DNA from: Ampelocalamus luodianensis
Lineage: Eukaryota > Streptophyta > Magnoliopsida > Poales > Poaceae
Assembly: GCA_036346255.1 (NCBI GenBank)
Contig: CM070625.1
Coordinates: forward strand, 16,763,488-16,827,487
Direction of reading: 5' to 3'
Length of the DNA: 64,000 bases
Below, one piece after another: positions 1-12,689 of the stretch (the first letter of the stretch is position 1; each line of letters starts with the position of its first letter). The notes beneath the pieces are model-generated. The model did no database searches. It was not told the origin of the DNA and saw only the letters and a program-made list of their open reading frames with translations. A program made the translations under genes and the position numbers.

Positions 1-257
1 TTCTGTTATTTTTCTCTCTTGAGCAAAAAGGCGGAAACCGAAACCAAACCAACGAGCCGTTACCTTCCCGCCATTCCCTCCCCGCCCTCCCTTTAACGGC
101 CACTCCCCAGAATTCCTCCGCGCACCCCAGCGCCTACCTGGAAATCTCCCCCAATTCAACTCCCCCGTACAAATCCATCCCTCCCCTCCCGCCCCCCAAG
201 GCTCCGCGTCCCCGACGAGCTCCCCCCGCGCCGTCCCGCTCGCCGCCGGCGCCGGCC
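1..257 (+). promoter_or_regulatory. 5' leader / proximal upstream region of the CDPK gene
   Basis: This stretch runs up to the ATG at 258. It is pyrimidine- and C-rich, as is common for leaders of GC-rich grass genes. No convincing TATA box is visible, so the transcription start may lie left of the window or the promoter may be TATA-less. The base composition rises sharply in GC toward the start codon. Confidence 0.45.
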
Positions 258-2474
258 ATGGGCAACTGCTGCCCGGGGTCAGCGGAGCCCGAACCGCCGT
301 GCTCGGGTTCCTCCCGCCCCGTGGGCAGCGCCACCGTGCCTCCCCCGGCCTCGCTCGCCGCGCCGGCGCCCGCCAAGCCCCGCGCCCATCGGCCCGGTGC
401 TCGGCCGGCCGATGGAGGACGTCAAGAGCATCTACACCGTCGGCAAGGAGCTCGGCCGCGGACAGTTCGGCGTCACGTCTCTGTGCACGCACAAGGCCAC
501 GGGGCAGCGGTTCGCGTGCAAGACCATCAGCAAGCGGAAGCTGTCCACCAAGGAGGACGTCGAGGACGTCCGCCGCGAGGTGCAGATCATGTACCACCTC
601 GCCGGCCAGCCAGGCGTGGTGGAGCTCAAGGGCGCCTACGAGGACAAGCACTCGGTGCACCTCGTCATGGAGCTCTGCGCCGGCGGCGAGCTCTTCGACC
701 GGATCATCGCCAAGGGACACTACACCGAGCGCGCCGCCGCCGCGCTCCTCCGCACCATCGTCGAGATCGTCCACACCTGCCACTCCATGGGCGTCATCCA
801 CCGCGACCTCAAGCCTGAGAACTTCCTCCTCCTCAGCAAGGACGAGCACGCGCCGCTCAAGGCCACCGACTTCGGCCTCTCCGTCTTCTTCAAAGAAGGT
901 CGGCAATTGGACATTTGACACTGTAATTCCTGGTTCCTGTCAAACTACAATGAGTCAACAGTGGCATTGCTTCAAGAATTGTACGGTCGTTTCAGGGGAG
1001 GTGTTCAGGGACATCGTCGGCAGCGCGTACTACATCGCGCCGGAGGTGCTGAAGCGGAGCTACGGACCCGAGGCCGACATCTGGAGCGTCGGCGTGATGC
1101 TCTACATTCTGCTCTGCGGAGTGCCACCCTTCTGGGCAGGCAAGTTAGCTCTCTTACTTCGTCTAAGCACATGATCCATGATTTTACTTGCATGGTCTGA
1201 AGAACAATTGATGAGCCTGATTTACTGGGACAGAATCGGAGCACGGTATCTTCAATTCCATCCTGAGAGGGCAGGTCGACTTCACCAGCGACCCGTGGCC
1301 GCGCATTTCGCACGGCGCGAAGGACCTTGTCAGGAAGATGCTCAATTCTGAACCCAAGCAGAGGATTTCTGCATATGACGTCCTCAGTAAGTGTTTCATT
1401 TCTACTGAACATATGAAATTTCAGCTTACTCTGCAGTTGCATTGATATATTTATCACGACTGTTCAGATCATCCATGGATCAAAGAAGATGGCGAGGCGC
1501 CTGATACGCCACTTGACAACGCTGTTCTAGGCAGGCTCAAGCAGTTCAGAGCTATGAACCAGTTCAAGAAGGCAGCGCTAAGGGTGTGTAGTGTTCAGTC
1601 AGCCTGAAATCAGGAATAGTACAGAAGTTCATGATGAATTCGCTTTGTTCTCTTGAATCCTTGGCAGGTTATTGCTGGATGCCTGTCGGAGGAAGAGATC
1701 AGGGGGCTCAAGGAGATGTTCAAGAGCATGGACTCTGACAACAGTGGCACGATAACCGTCGACGAGTTGAGGAAAGGGTTGGCCAAGAAGGGAACTAAGC
1801 TCAGTGAAGCTGAAGTCCAGCAGTTAATGGAAGCTGTAAGATTATGCTTCCCAAAGCAACCGAAATCATTTGTAATCAATGTACCATACAGTTCAGTATC
1901 TTCCCTCTTACACAATGTACTCATTTAAACACAGGCCGACGCAGACGGGAACGGGACAATCGATTACGAGGAGTTCATCACCGCGACGATGCACATGAAC
2001 AGGATGGACAGGAAGAGCACCTCTACACTGCGTTCCAGTACTTTGACAAGGACAATAGCGGGTACATTTCTTGTTTCTGATGCAACGCATTGTTACAGCC
2101 AGTAGTAGTCTGTACTCTGTAGTGCTAATATTCAGAATTCAGAACTCACATGCTCATGCTGCAACCTTTGCCGCAGGTACATCACAATAGAAGAGCTTGA
2201 GCAGGCTCTGAGGGAGAAAGGATTGCTCGACGGCCGAGAGATCAAGGACATCATATCAGAAGTCGACGCCGACAACGTAAGTCTGCAACACTTCTGCTGC
2301 TCGCCCCGTGCAATCTCACAAGGCCTAGATGACGTCGTTGGATAGACTGACAGTGCCTGATTGTCTGAAATCGTCGTGCAGGACGGGAGGATCAACTACA
2401 CCGAGTTCGTGGCGATGATGAGGAAAGGGGACCCGGAGGCGAACCCCAAGAAGCGGCGCGACGTGGTGCTGTAG
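258..2474 (+). CDS. CPK: calcium-dependent protein kinase (CPK17/CPK34-like), 8 exons, two apparent frameshifts
   Basis: The gene encodes a Ca2+-activated Ser/Thr kinase. Exons are 258-898, 996-1139, 1234-1386, 1468-1583, 1668-1835, 1935-2061, 2177-2276 and 2382-2474, about 513 codons, close to the family's usual size. The start MGNCC is an N-myristoylation/palmitoylation motif, implying membrane attachment. Kinase motifs are the GRGQFG loop (about 66-71), ATP-binding Lys about 88, HRDLKPEN with Asp about 183, DFG about 204 and GSAYYIAPE. Four complete EF-hand loops start near residues 373, 409, 445 and 480, and the protein ends KKRRDVVL. The family assignment rests on recalled similarity to the pollen-expressed CPK17/34 group. 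The N-terminus is in a different frame from the kinase domain (one extra C in the run at 378-381), and one base is missing near 2010-2012 between EF2 and EF3. The two changes cancel in total length. Splice sites and all key residues are intact, so either assembly errors or a recent pseudogene is possible. Confidence 0.9.
1140..1233 (+). other. GC-AG intron (intron 2 of the CDPK gene)
   Basis: The exon ends ...TGGGCAG and the intron opens GCAAGT, the classic strong context for a GC donor. The acceptor is ...GGACAG before AATCGG. Only this junction gives the conserved PFWAESEHGIF reading. The nearby GT at 1144 would shift the frame. The other six introns use GT-AG. Confidence 0.88.
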
Positions 2475-2790
2475 AGACCGGGGAGCAACGGCGGCGAGCG
2501 ACCTTGGCATGGAGGGATCGGAGAACTCATGAACGGATTGCACAGTTCAGAGGAGGATTCTTCAGGGTGAGCGGCAAGGAGAAAGCGCGCACGTATATAT
2601 ACGCCATGTCCGCATGCATGCACATTTTGTTCACGCTACGCGATACAGCGATGGGAGGAGAAGTGAGCCTTGTGAAATGACGAATGGGTTTGGGTTTGTT
2701 CTTGTGTTACTCGGCTGTATAATTTATAGAACTGTTTATATTGTTTACTACTAAAGTACTAATTGTCGTGACTTATTAGCGGCCTCTTCA
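2475..2790 (+). other. 3' untranslated region of the CDPK gene
   Basis: Sequence after the TAG at 2472-2474 stays moderately GC-rich and then becomes T-rich near 2690-2760, where polyadenylation is likely. No canonical AATAAA is evident, which is normal for plants. The end is an estimate. Confidence 0.4.
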
Positions 2791-3605
2791 GATGCAGCTA
2801 CTTTTTGCCGGTTAAAAAACCCCCGTAGAATCTGAGTTTGATCAACCCTTGGAACATCCAGGACCGGCACCGTACGGGGATTTGCGCGGACGTGCCACTT
2901 GTGTTTTTTGAACTTGAGAATTGCACATTTAAGTATTTTAAGTGTGTCAATAGAGATTCAAAACACACTTAATTAGCAACTAATGATCATGCGACACTTT
3001 GACCCTATTTAAGCCAAAGTTTAACCATGCGATTGCTAACATAGTTCAATCACAGGCTTGTAAAAAGTTGTCAAATAACATGAGACAACTTCCTTGAATT
3101 CCAAAATACTAATTCTCCAATGGTTTTAAATGGCAATCACATGGTCAAATTGTAATTTAAATTGAACCAAGGTGTCATGTCATCTCTAATTACCGACAAA
3201 GTATGATTTGCACATTCCTTGACTCACTTATACAAATTTAGAGACCTAAATATGCAATTCTCAAATGGCAAATTTAGGGACCAAGTGTCACACCCACGCA
3301 AGCCTAGGGGCCTATGATTTTGCAAAAAAGGTAGGCTACAAATACAAGGGACTGAAATCATGTGTAGCTGTAGACTTGTAGTCTAACTAAATCTAGAATG
3401 GAAGGCCTAGATCTGTCAATCTGAGCCACGGAAATAGTAACTACCGTCGCCTCTAAAAATAAAGAGGAGAATATTCACAATAATATGTCACTGAATAACT
3501 ACATAATTCATTATATGTCACTCATTGTGAGGCTGACATGTGAGCTTAGGACCTACATATCAGTAAGACACCAGTGATATATTATGAAGAGTTGAAGTTA
3601 TCATT
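2791..3605. other. intergenic, no recognised feature
   Basis: AT-rich sequence without a coding pattern. It separates the kinase gene from the CACTA complex. I see no terminal repeats, RNA gene or long ORF here. Confidence 0.5.
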
Positions 3606-3609
3606 ACTA

Positions 3610-4130
3610 CACAAAGAGTCATCACGGACGGTTCTAAACCGTCATCACAGACGGTTTCTGAACCGTCTGAATTTATGTGTCTATGATAACAGGCGGTTAT
3701 CACAGATGGTTTGTGAGCCGTCTGTGACAAGTCACAAGACAAACAGTTTTTCATTCAAAGCCGTCTGTGAAGGCATACTATCACAAACGGCTTCTACCAA
3801 AAACCACCTGAGGTATGTCTCCAATCACAAACAGTTAGTACGTATAACCGTCTGTGATGACCGACGTATCACAGACGGTTTTTGGGTTGAAACCGTCTGT
3901 GAACGCCTACTATCACAGGCGACTCCTACTAAAAACCGTATATGATACGTCGGCCATCACAGACGGTTATATGCACTACCGTTTGTGATTGGAGACATAT
4001 CTAGTAAAAATAACCGTCTGTGATATCTAACATATCACATACGGTTGTTGGTGGTAGCCTTTTGTGATAGTATATCTTCACAGACGATTTATATCACAAA
4101 ACCGTCTGTGATAGTTCATTCTACCTAAAT
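3610..4130. repeat. CACTA subterminal repeat array (left end)
   Basis: About a dozen copies of TCACAGACGGTT and its reverse complement AACCGTCTGTGA in alternating orientation, many forming short hairpins. The array is followed at 4150-4174 by the block AGCCTCAGGAAATGCTAG, which recurs at 8911. Such arrays are the binding sites of the TNPA-type protein in CACTA elements. Confidence 0.85.
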
Positions 4131-4461
4131 ATTTTTTCTGTTTTTTGGTTAGCCTCAGGAAATGCTAGCCATGTCCAATGAAAACAAGAAAGCAGAAAAC
4201 AAATAAATCACAAATAAGTGAATTACAACTCAAATTGATTTACAACTCAAAATATCAATTACAAAAGAATGTTCATGTACTGTCGCTAGAGTTACAATTG
4301 AATTACGACTTAAAGTGAACTACAATTGAATCAACTTTTAGCGGCACTATTGGGGGAGTGAAACTCTCCTTTCTTGTAAATGATCTCCATCGTGATGAAG
4401 TTGGAGAGCCGTCCTTGAACGTCCAAGACTTCGTCCAGATCGAATGCACTTGATTTAATTG

Positions 4462-7428
4462 TCATGCCCTGTCACTAAGAGTAAAGTAGTATGCATATAT
4501 ATTTAAATTGATAATTAGAAAATAATTATTACGAGATTGACAAACATTTGGATCATTCGTCTTAGCACTCATGATTTTTAGCATATGACGACAAACGTAG
4601 AATGCACATAGGTGGTCTTGTAGTTGTCGGTGGCACTGGAAAAATAGAATTACATATATAGGTATAGTCAGTTCGAGAGGCATTATTACGAAGTTGGATA
4701 TAGGATTATTGTGGGGTAGCAAGTACCGAAAATCCCGTCCTGTGTTGCAGTGTGATGTTGATTCCTTGTGTCTCCCTCCCCTAACAACATAGGTGCTGAA
4801 CGACCTACGTGATTATAAAAGTTATCCGGTCATTTCAAATGAAGGAATGCTACAATAGAGTTATGTATAGAGGAAATAAGCATACCTATCGAGTATTTCT
4901 TGCACAAGAGTGAAGTCGTGGTTGTTCTTGAGTAAGGAATCAAGGTATATTACCTTGTTACACTTTGGTACAATGATTATAAGGATCCAGTAAAATCTAC
5001 TCATGTATATTGCTATAGTCATTAAATCTATATTCGTGTTGCATATAAAGTACAAATGAAATTGGTATAGCAAGTAGTGAGGCACTTACTTCTGGTTGTA
5101 GGACACCAGTATGTAGTCCTTGTTGCCCTGAGCAAGCAATCCCATCGTTATATAATTCTCGACGTAGACTGCATCTTGGTGATGGATTGCTCAGAGATCA
5201 ACTGTGGGTCGAGGAAACCCACTGGTTCTCGTGATTGCCAAGCTTCTTGCATCATATGTCTAAACATAAGCAATGAGTTATGACATTTATCAATATAACG
5301 TGAATGTAGAAATTGATTGTACACACTTACAGTGTCCAACATCATAGAAGTAAGGCGTCGAGGGCGTCGAGGTTGAATAGTTCGAATATGTCTTCGAAGC
5401 CCACAATGAAGAAGCCCTGCTGGTAGAGGAAATGCTTCTTCGTGTATCTGACGGTGATACCGTAGGTCGGTTTGTCTTCCACTCGTTGGTCTTCCATATG
5501 TACCTAGCATGCAAACTCTCGCAACCCATTCCAAGGTGGGGTAACTGTGCGTCGGTGACCAACAGCATTCTGAGGGAGAACATCTTGGGCTTGCGAGACA
5601 CCTTAATCTTCTTTGATTTGGCCTTAGCACCTCGCCTGCCATGCGTCTTCGTGGGAGACGACTCGGCACGCTTTCCTTGTATCTTTAGCATAGTCTCCAC
5701 GGGAGCCGATGCGGTGGCCTTCTGAAGCGGAGATTGAGGTGGAGTCATCGAGGTTTTGTTGGAGAGGCATGGTCGTGTTCCAATCGTGACAATACAAGGT
5801 CCAAGGCGATATCCTCTTGGGCCACGGACAAAAGTGTGCGCGTATTCCCTAGTGTTATGATGTCTTCGTTCGGGGCTTCTCCGATGGGATGGCCATGAAG
5901 TTGTCATGTACCATATCCACCGACCTTGGTGTAACCCTATGCTAGCCGGGCACCGCAAAGACTATCCCTTCCTGTCATGGAAACGCCATCCCCGGCCCAG
6001 CCTCAATAGAAATGGACCCAACTAGCCTCACTTGGAGCTTGCAGGGTGTGGGCTCCTACAAAATGATACACAATTAGCTAAGGCGTTCTACAGGTCTATC
6101 TTTGCAGTATTCCAGAGATGTACATTATCTGGATGTCGTCGATAGGTAATTGAATGTCGCGATGTTCAGAAAGTGGCATGGACGCGCATCTACTCCTACG
6201 TTGAGGGGGGCTGGCTCCCAAAATCACAGGAGCGGCTTGCGACTGGTTGATGAGTTGATTCATTTGTTCCTGCAATGATGTTATATGTCCTCGAAACTTT
6301 GCACTAATCTCTGCATGAATCTCCTCTTTCAACCGTTCCCGGCGCTCGGCCTTAGATCTCTTCCGACTCCTATACACCTCGGAGTCGTTTGGGAATCCCT
6401 GCCTCCAAGGTACGTAAACCCCAAGGCCTTGCGTGCGACCCTGGTGCTCTTTGTTTCCAAGGGCCGTGGATAATATATCTCCCTCCCTGACTGCTTCGAA
6501 GGAGCCTTCGAAAGATTGGGTACTCAATGTTTAGTGCAAGAGGCAATCATGTTATTTTAGACCCTATGAAGTTATGAACTTATTAACAACTAGGTAGTTC
6601 AACATATCTTTCCAGACGTTGGACACTCCCTCGTTTGTCGGGTTTTTGAAAGACATGGCACCCGAAGACGTGCTTGATGACCTCACTCATAACCAGTTTC
6701 AGGTGCGCTCGTCTGTAATTCCGGCAAATGGCGGGGAGACCTCCCACCGGATTGCCGCCTCATCCTCCCTCATCCATCGCGGGGTTTTTCCCGCGTACCC
6801 AGCGGTGTTGAGTCTGTGGGGTGAGTATTTTTTGTCTGGAGGGCTTTGTGCACTGTACTTTGCTGCTGAAATTCGGTCGTCGTTTTCATCCGCACAAATA
6901 CGTCTCATATATCCGCCAACACGAATTGATACTTTATGAAGGGCGTCCGATCCTTATTCACGTACTCTATGACAAGCGTGCTCTTAAAGGTTTTTCACGC
7001 TTTTTCCATCGCGAGCAATGTCTGCAGTCACACGAGTCCCTGAACTTCTACTGGGATCTCGAATGAGCTTGAAATGTCAACCCACAACTACTCTTTTTGT
7101 TGGTCCGTCAGAGACTTCCAGCTTGGTGTGGTGATGGGGACCCGTTCCCTTCCAACTATCCCGCAGTTGGTTCGGAATGTTGTCGCTGCTTTCTTGGGAT
7201 GCAGAGGGACCCCAAAGTCAGTGACCTCCGTGATGGTCATTCGGCCCTCAGGCTTTTTTGATATTCCTCTGCCATCTCGCTTAGGTACCCATTTCTTTGG
7301 AACCCCAAACACATTCGGCGACGGCGGCACACAGTCCATCGGAGCCCCTGATGCATTCGGCGGCGAAGACTATGCAGACGCCATCTCTGAAGATACACAC
7401 CCAAAGAACTAAATTTGCATGATTCCAA
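4462..7428 (-). pseudogene. CACTA second ORF: Transposase_24 (Ptta/En/Spm) domain plus Ulp1-like protease domain, broken
   Basis: Read on the minus strand, the order matches grass CACTA second ORFs. An N-terminal region near 7088-7428 is followed by a GYAGKTPRWMREDEAA-type segment (about 6700-6900), then the ALGNKEHQGRTQGLG / WRQGFPNDSEVYRSRKRS segment typical of Transposase_24 (about 6300-6480), and a conserved region at 5760-6060. Near 5150-5450 a VGFLDPQLISE-like stretch begins a C48/Ulp1-like protease region, followed by YWILIIIVPKCNKVIYLDS (about 4970) and CAFYVCRHML (about 4600), where the catalytic Cys region would lie. Several frameshifts and stops separate the pieces. In this family the N-terminal part binds subterminal repeats; the role of the Ulp1-like part is unclear. 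Some interruptions may be introns. Confidence 0.72.
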
Positions 7429-7429
7429 T

Positions 7430-8368
7430 GACTAAAATTTTAATTTGTATTTTCATGGAGAATTTCTCCTTGGTAACATATTAAATATAGAAAAATATAT
7501 AAGTTACATATGTATATATTTTCTGAATTGTTGTAAATAAAGCGGTTTTAGCAAATATTCAAAATTAATTCCATCATAATTAATGATAATTAAAGCACAT
7601 AATTGAAAAAATAACATACAAACATGTAATTTCTGCATGTCAATTAAACAAGAGAATAGGCTTGAAAGATAGGACATGAAAACATACAAAAATCAGCATA
7701 TTGCTTAGATTTAGAATGTTTTAAGTTTGCTCTCGGATGTAGAGTTGCCCAAGATACAATCACTTGATTAAAACATAAGGTTATATTTGATTAAAACATA
7801 AGGTTATACAATTAACAGTGCACAAGAATAACTTGATTAAAACATAAACCAATCAGCAAATTGAGGATTAATCACTTGATAGAATAAACAGATAACTAAT
7901 TTCAGTAACGTGAGCCACTCGGCTAACAGGAGAAAGCCAATTGACTAATAGAGGAACAGCAGGATCATAATCACATGATCAGATCAATCACGGCCGAAAA
8001 TAGAAAGCAACAGTGCCAAACTATTAGATATAATCTGACAACAATAAGCAATCCTAACAACTCAAGTCTTATTTGTTATCAATTTAATTTCACAATATGA
8101 CAAAAATCATTGCTGAGCAGTAAACTGAACCCACAGCAGTACAACACAATATCTCCCAATACTAGAATTAATCCAAATTTAGATTTAGACTAGCACATCA
8201 CATATATGCAAAGTAAAACACTCTTGTAAACAGAAACAACTCACAAAGCAGATGGCAATCGAAGCCACCGAGTAGAACCGAGCAAAGCACGTCGAAAGAC
8301 GCTGTCTCAGAAAACTAAACGCTAAGCACTAGCAATAATCGAGCAGTAAACCATGAGGTACAAGGAAA
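7430..8368 (-). other. probable leader intron of the CACTA second ORF
   Basis: AT-rich, non-coding stretch between the first codons of the Transposase_24 ORF and the GC-rich leader. On the minus strand the donor CTTGTAG/GTATTTCC is visible at about 8368. I see nothing else in it. Confidence 0.4.
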
Positions 8369-8745
8369 TACCTACAAGCGTGGAGGACGGGGCGTAGTAG
8401 GGCGGAGTCAGGGAGCAGCAGGAGGGAGCAGCAGGGACCGACAGCGTCAGGGAGATGGATGCACGAAAGCAGCAGGGACGAGTGGCGTCGGGGAGCATCA
8501 GGGCGGTGTCAGGGAGCAGTAGGAACCAGTGGATACAGTTAAGAAGGGCAGCGCCGGGGTCGGGTCGGGAGAAGACGCGACGTCAGCGTCGGGGAAGGGA
8601 CGGCATTGGTGTCCGCGTCGAGGAGAAGGTGCGGCGACGGGAAGAAGGGGAAGGGGCGGGCGAGTGAAGAGTTAAGGGTGCTGGGGGAGGGGGATGGGAG
8701 AGTGAGGAATAAGGGCCAAAACCCTAGCGGGATACTACTAATTAA
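8369..8745 (-). promoter_or_regulatory. GC-rich leader and promoter region of the CACTA second ORF
   Basis: A GC-rich island in AT-rich surroundings lies directly inside a subterminal repeat array and ends at a good minus-strand splice donor. This placement fits a first non-coding exon. The short ORF on the plus strand here has no recognised similarity. Confidence 0.4.
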
Positions 8746-8960
8746 GGGATATCACCGACGGTTCCATAATTGAACCGTCTGTAATATGCGATCATATCAC
8801 ATATGGTTATACTTTAGAACCGTTTGTGATACATATCACAGATGGTTTGTTCCACTAAACCGCCTATGATTGCCCCTTCTATAGTTAAAAAAATATTCTG
8901 TTTTTCAGCTAGCCTCAGGAAATGCTAGCCATGCCCTCTAAAAACAAGAAAACAGATACA
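8746..8960. repeat. internal CACTA subterminal array, second copy of the end block
   Basis: Carries CACCGACGGTT and AACCGTCTGTAAT motifs, then the same sequence seen at 4100-4200 (CCTCAGGAAATGCTAGCCAT followed by an AAAACAAGAAA stretch). An element end therefore lies between the two CACTA genes, which argues for two joined elements. Confidence 0.75.
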
Positions 8961-9103
8961 ATCACAGATGGAATAATTTTTTAATTTCTCAATCAATTAC
9001 AATGGAATAATTTATTAATTACATGCCGAGTTTCTTAATTACAATGGAACAATTTCCAAAAAGGTGTTCACCGTGTGGGTCCATTCCACTTGGCTATTTC
9101 CTT

Positions 9104-12100
9104 TTAAAAATAGCCCTTCACGATGATCGATGCGCATATAGCTAGCTTCCTCATTAGGTTCTTCCTCGAGTCTGATGCCATCTTCAAAGAAGGCAACTCG
9201 TCAAATTGATTGAACTCTGTCTCATCCACGACATTCTTAACTTCGACAATCCTTCTTTTTCTATGAAGAACTACGTGGCGGTTCTTATTTGTCGGGTTTG
9301 TTACATAAAAAACTTTAATAACTTGTTTAGCGAGTACGAATGGTTCGTCATTGTATCTGACACGTTCGAGGTCTACAATAGTGATGTCGTACTTGTCGGC
9401 CTTCACACTCTGTGGAAGTTTGACCCAATGGCACCAGAATAGGGGGAACTTGAAAAGTACGTAGTCGAGTTCCTAAATCTCCTCTACGAACCTCTAGTAC
9501 CCACGTTTCATTATGTTTGGCCTAACTGTATTGAACTACTCGTGAAACACATCTATGCGAACACTGCTGTTCTGGATTGTGCTCTTCCTATCCTGAGTTG
9601 TTGTATAAAATATGTACCAATTTATGCCATATCCTTGCCATGTCACAAATGTAAATTTTGGCCCTTGTGCCAACCATCGTAGCATCTCATCACTTGATGA
9701 CTTCCCAGTGAATCGCACATTTATACATTCATTGAACCGACGGTTGTGCTATCTCGTGATCCAAACCCCCGATTGGCCTAGATTCTGTTGGTGTACCATG
9801 TCTTTGTGCTTGTCGATGTACATGAATACTACGGTCATGTGTTGCAAGACCGTAAAATAGGCTTGAGCGTACGTATCCAGATCGGGAGTGATTGCTTTCC
9901 TTCTGATGGTCCCAATACCCTCCAGCCTCCCCTCATGACGAGATAGAGGCACACCTATCGGTTTTACTTGAGCCATGTAGTCGACGCAGGCCTCAATGAC
10001 CTCTTCGGTTGCATAACCTTCGATGATGCTGCCCTTCGGCAAAGATCAATTATGTACATAGAACTTGAGAATCCCATGTATCAATCGAATGGGTACATAT
10101 AACATAGAAATACAAGGCCGTATATCTTTATCTCTTTCACAAGGTGAACAATGGGATGGACCATGATATCAAAAAATGACAGACGAAAATACATCTCAAG
10201 ATGACATAGAGTCGTCACTACCTCAGCTTGTAGAGTATCTAGTCCTTCAGGATCGATGGCCATCTGAGCAATTGAGTTAAAGAAATAACACAACCTCATG
10301 ATTGCCACTCGGACCTTGTTCGGCAAAATATTTCTAATTGCAACGGGAAGCATTTGTGTTATCAGCACACGACAATCATGAGACTTCATACCAATTAATT
10401 TCAAATCTTCCATAGAAACAAGTTTCTTCGTGCTGGTAGAGTAACCAGACGGAACTTTCACACCTTGCAAGCTCTGGCATAGTTTCTTTGTCTCGGCCTT
10501 GGATAGAGTGTAGTAAGTTGGGGGAAGGTACGTTCGTCCTTTATCGGTTTCTTACGGTGCTAACTCAGTCCTTATGTTCATATCAATCAAGTCACATCGT
10601 GCATTGACACCATCCTTTATTTTATCACGAATGTTCAGTAAGACACCAATCAAGCTATCACATGCATTCTTCTCCATATGCATGATGTCGATGTAGTAGT
10701 GAATCTCTAAGTGCTCCCAATAGGGTAAGTCCCAAAAAATTATTCACTTCTTCCAGATGTTCTTCTGATGGGTCATTAATTTACGTCTATTTCCAAGAAC
10801 AACATCGATATTCTTAACCATATCATAGACCTCTTTACCTCTAAAAGCCTTTGGAGCTGATCTGTCCTCCTTATTTTCATTGAATTGTTTCTTCATCTTG
10901 CGGTATAGATAATACTTCAGATGGAACCTACAGTGACGCATGAATACAGTTTTGCGTGAGTTGTTCAACCACACACTCTCGATATCATGTAAGTAGTGCG
11001 AACATGCTTTGGCTCCTTTTGTACTAAATCCCGATAGATTACTAAGGGCAGAAAAATCATTGATGGTGCAGAACAACATGGCGCGTAAAGTAAAGATCTC
11101 TCATTTGTACGCATCCCATACCTGTATCCTTTCGTTCCACAGTGTCACAAGACCTTCTAGCAATGGTGCTAGGTACACAATAATATAATTCCCTAGTTGC
11201 TTCGGCCTTTGGATAAGTAGTGACATCAAAATATACTTTCGCTCAGCTAAAGAGGAAGGTTGTACATACATAGATTCACGGGCCAAGTGCTATGTCGGTT
11301 GCTCTTGTTACCGAAAGGATTCATTCCATCTGTACTCAACTCAAACCTTATATTCCTCGGTTTCGCACTGAAGTCTTTGAAGCTCCTATCGAAGTTTCTC
11401 CACTGAGCAGAATCAACATGGTGTTTTAGCTTCCCATCTTTCTTACGCTCCTCCGAGTGCCAACGCAGCAATCTTGCCTCCTTTCAGTCCGCAAATAAAC
11501 GTTTCAAATGGGAAATTACAGACAGATACCATAACACCTTAGTAGGAGGTCCTTGCCTTGCTTCACCTCCATGCCCTCGTCGTCATCGGAGTGATTCTTA
11601 CGCTTGTATCAGGATGCTTTGTACACTAGACATACATGCATGTCTGCATACTCTTTACGGTAGAGGATACAATCGTTCGGACATGCATGTATTCTTTCTA
11701 CTTCTATTCCCAATGGATAAAGAACCTTCTTGGCTTGTAGGTGGTTATGGGCAACACATTTCCCTCCGGAAGGATGTCCGTTAGGAGACCTAACAACACC
11801 GTGAAACTCTTGTCAGACTAACCATTGCTTGCCTTCAATTTCAACAGTTCAAGCACGGATGACAACCTTGTGTATTTCGGCTTGTGGCCTGGGAACAAAG
11901 GTTTCCTCGGGTACTCTATTAAGCTCTTGAATTTACCAAACTCTGTCTCACTATAGTTCCCTTCTGCATCGTGTAGCATCTAATCCAGATTGTTATCGTG
12001 CGACCTACCCTCATCGAAAGCACAATCCATATTCGACATATCGTTGTCTCCCTCGATGATGTTACTATCTTCTAGTATAATCTGCTCTTCACCGTGACTG

Positions 12101-12326
12101 GTCCAGCATGTATACTCCTCTTTGAAACCCTTCGAATCAATTACGCTTCGATCTGCGCTGGGTTGGTAAACATCTTCAGATTATCACAATCAATGTATAG
12201 ATAATACATAAATTTTATTCCCTTCTTCAACATATCTTGCTTAGCAATTCTTCTAAAAGCAGACACGCCATCAATGTACTCTTCACTCACACGGTTCTCA
12301 ATGTACATCCAGCTTCGATCCATCTA
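9104..12326 (-). pseudogene. CACTA transposase, TNP2 family, broken
   Basis: Domains read 5' to 3' on the minus strand. A transposase-associated domain opens MDRSWMYIENRVSEEYIDG (about 12323-12141). The TNP2 catalytic region lies at about 11900-10740 (LSSVLELLKLKASNG, then ELSTDGMNPFGNKS, then RHCRFHLKYYLYRKMKKQF). A DUF4218 region at about 10470-10081 reads MKSHDCRVLITQMLPVAIRN and LEMYFRLSFFDIMVHPIVHL. A linker at about 10042-9749 is followed by the DUF4216 region (about 9406-9104) with VVLHRKRRIVEVKNVVDE. The enzyme would cut at the CACTA ends. At least six frameshifts or stops break it. The order and near-complete length indicate decay of a once full-length gene rather than a captured piece. 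Confidence 0.85.
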
Positions 12327-12689
12327 CGCTATGCATGTAACAAATTAGTGTTAAATTAGATTAATGCTCCTAAAGTAGCTAGCTACGAAACATTCATGAA
12401 GCAATATATATATCATGCTTGCATGTTCATCATTTGAGTCTCCAACAATTATTCCAATAATTACATATTCGATTTGCCCTGGACGAATATGCAAGCATAC
12501 ATTTCATGCTTGTTTGAGTAATAGCAAGGAGATTCCCTAATATCATGCTAAGAATAACTAAGATTTCCAGAACAATATGCCATTCATTTGATGAGAAATA
12601 AAAAGTAATACTAATCTTAGATCACCAAGAACAAATAGATCTACAAGCACACTTGCAAATCTATGGTATTTATTTCACCAAATGCCCTA

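Noticed and set aside
299..1174. 291-codon ORF over the CDPK exon 1 region
   Set aside because: It reads the first exon in the wrong frame (Ser/Arg-rich) and enters the right frame only near exon 2; a shadow.
3610..4130. CRISPR-like array of spaced repeats
   Set aside because: Repeats alternate in orientation, vary in spacing and lie at a CACTA transposon end in a plant genome.
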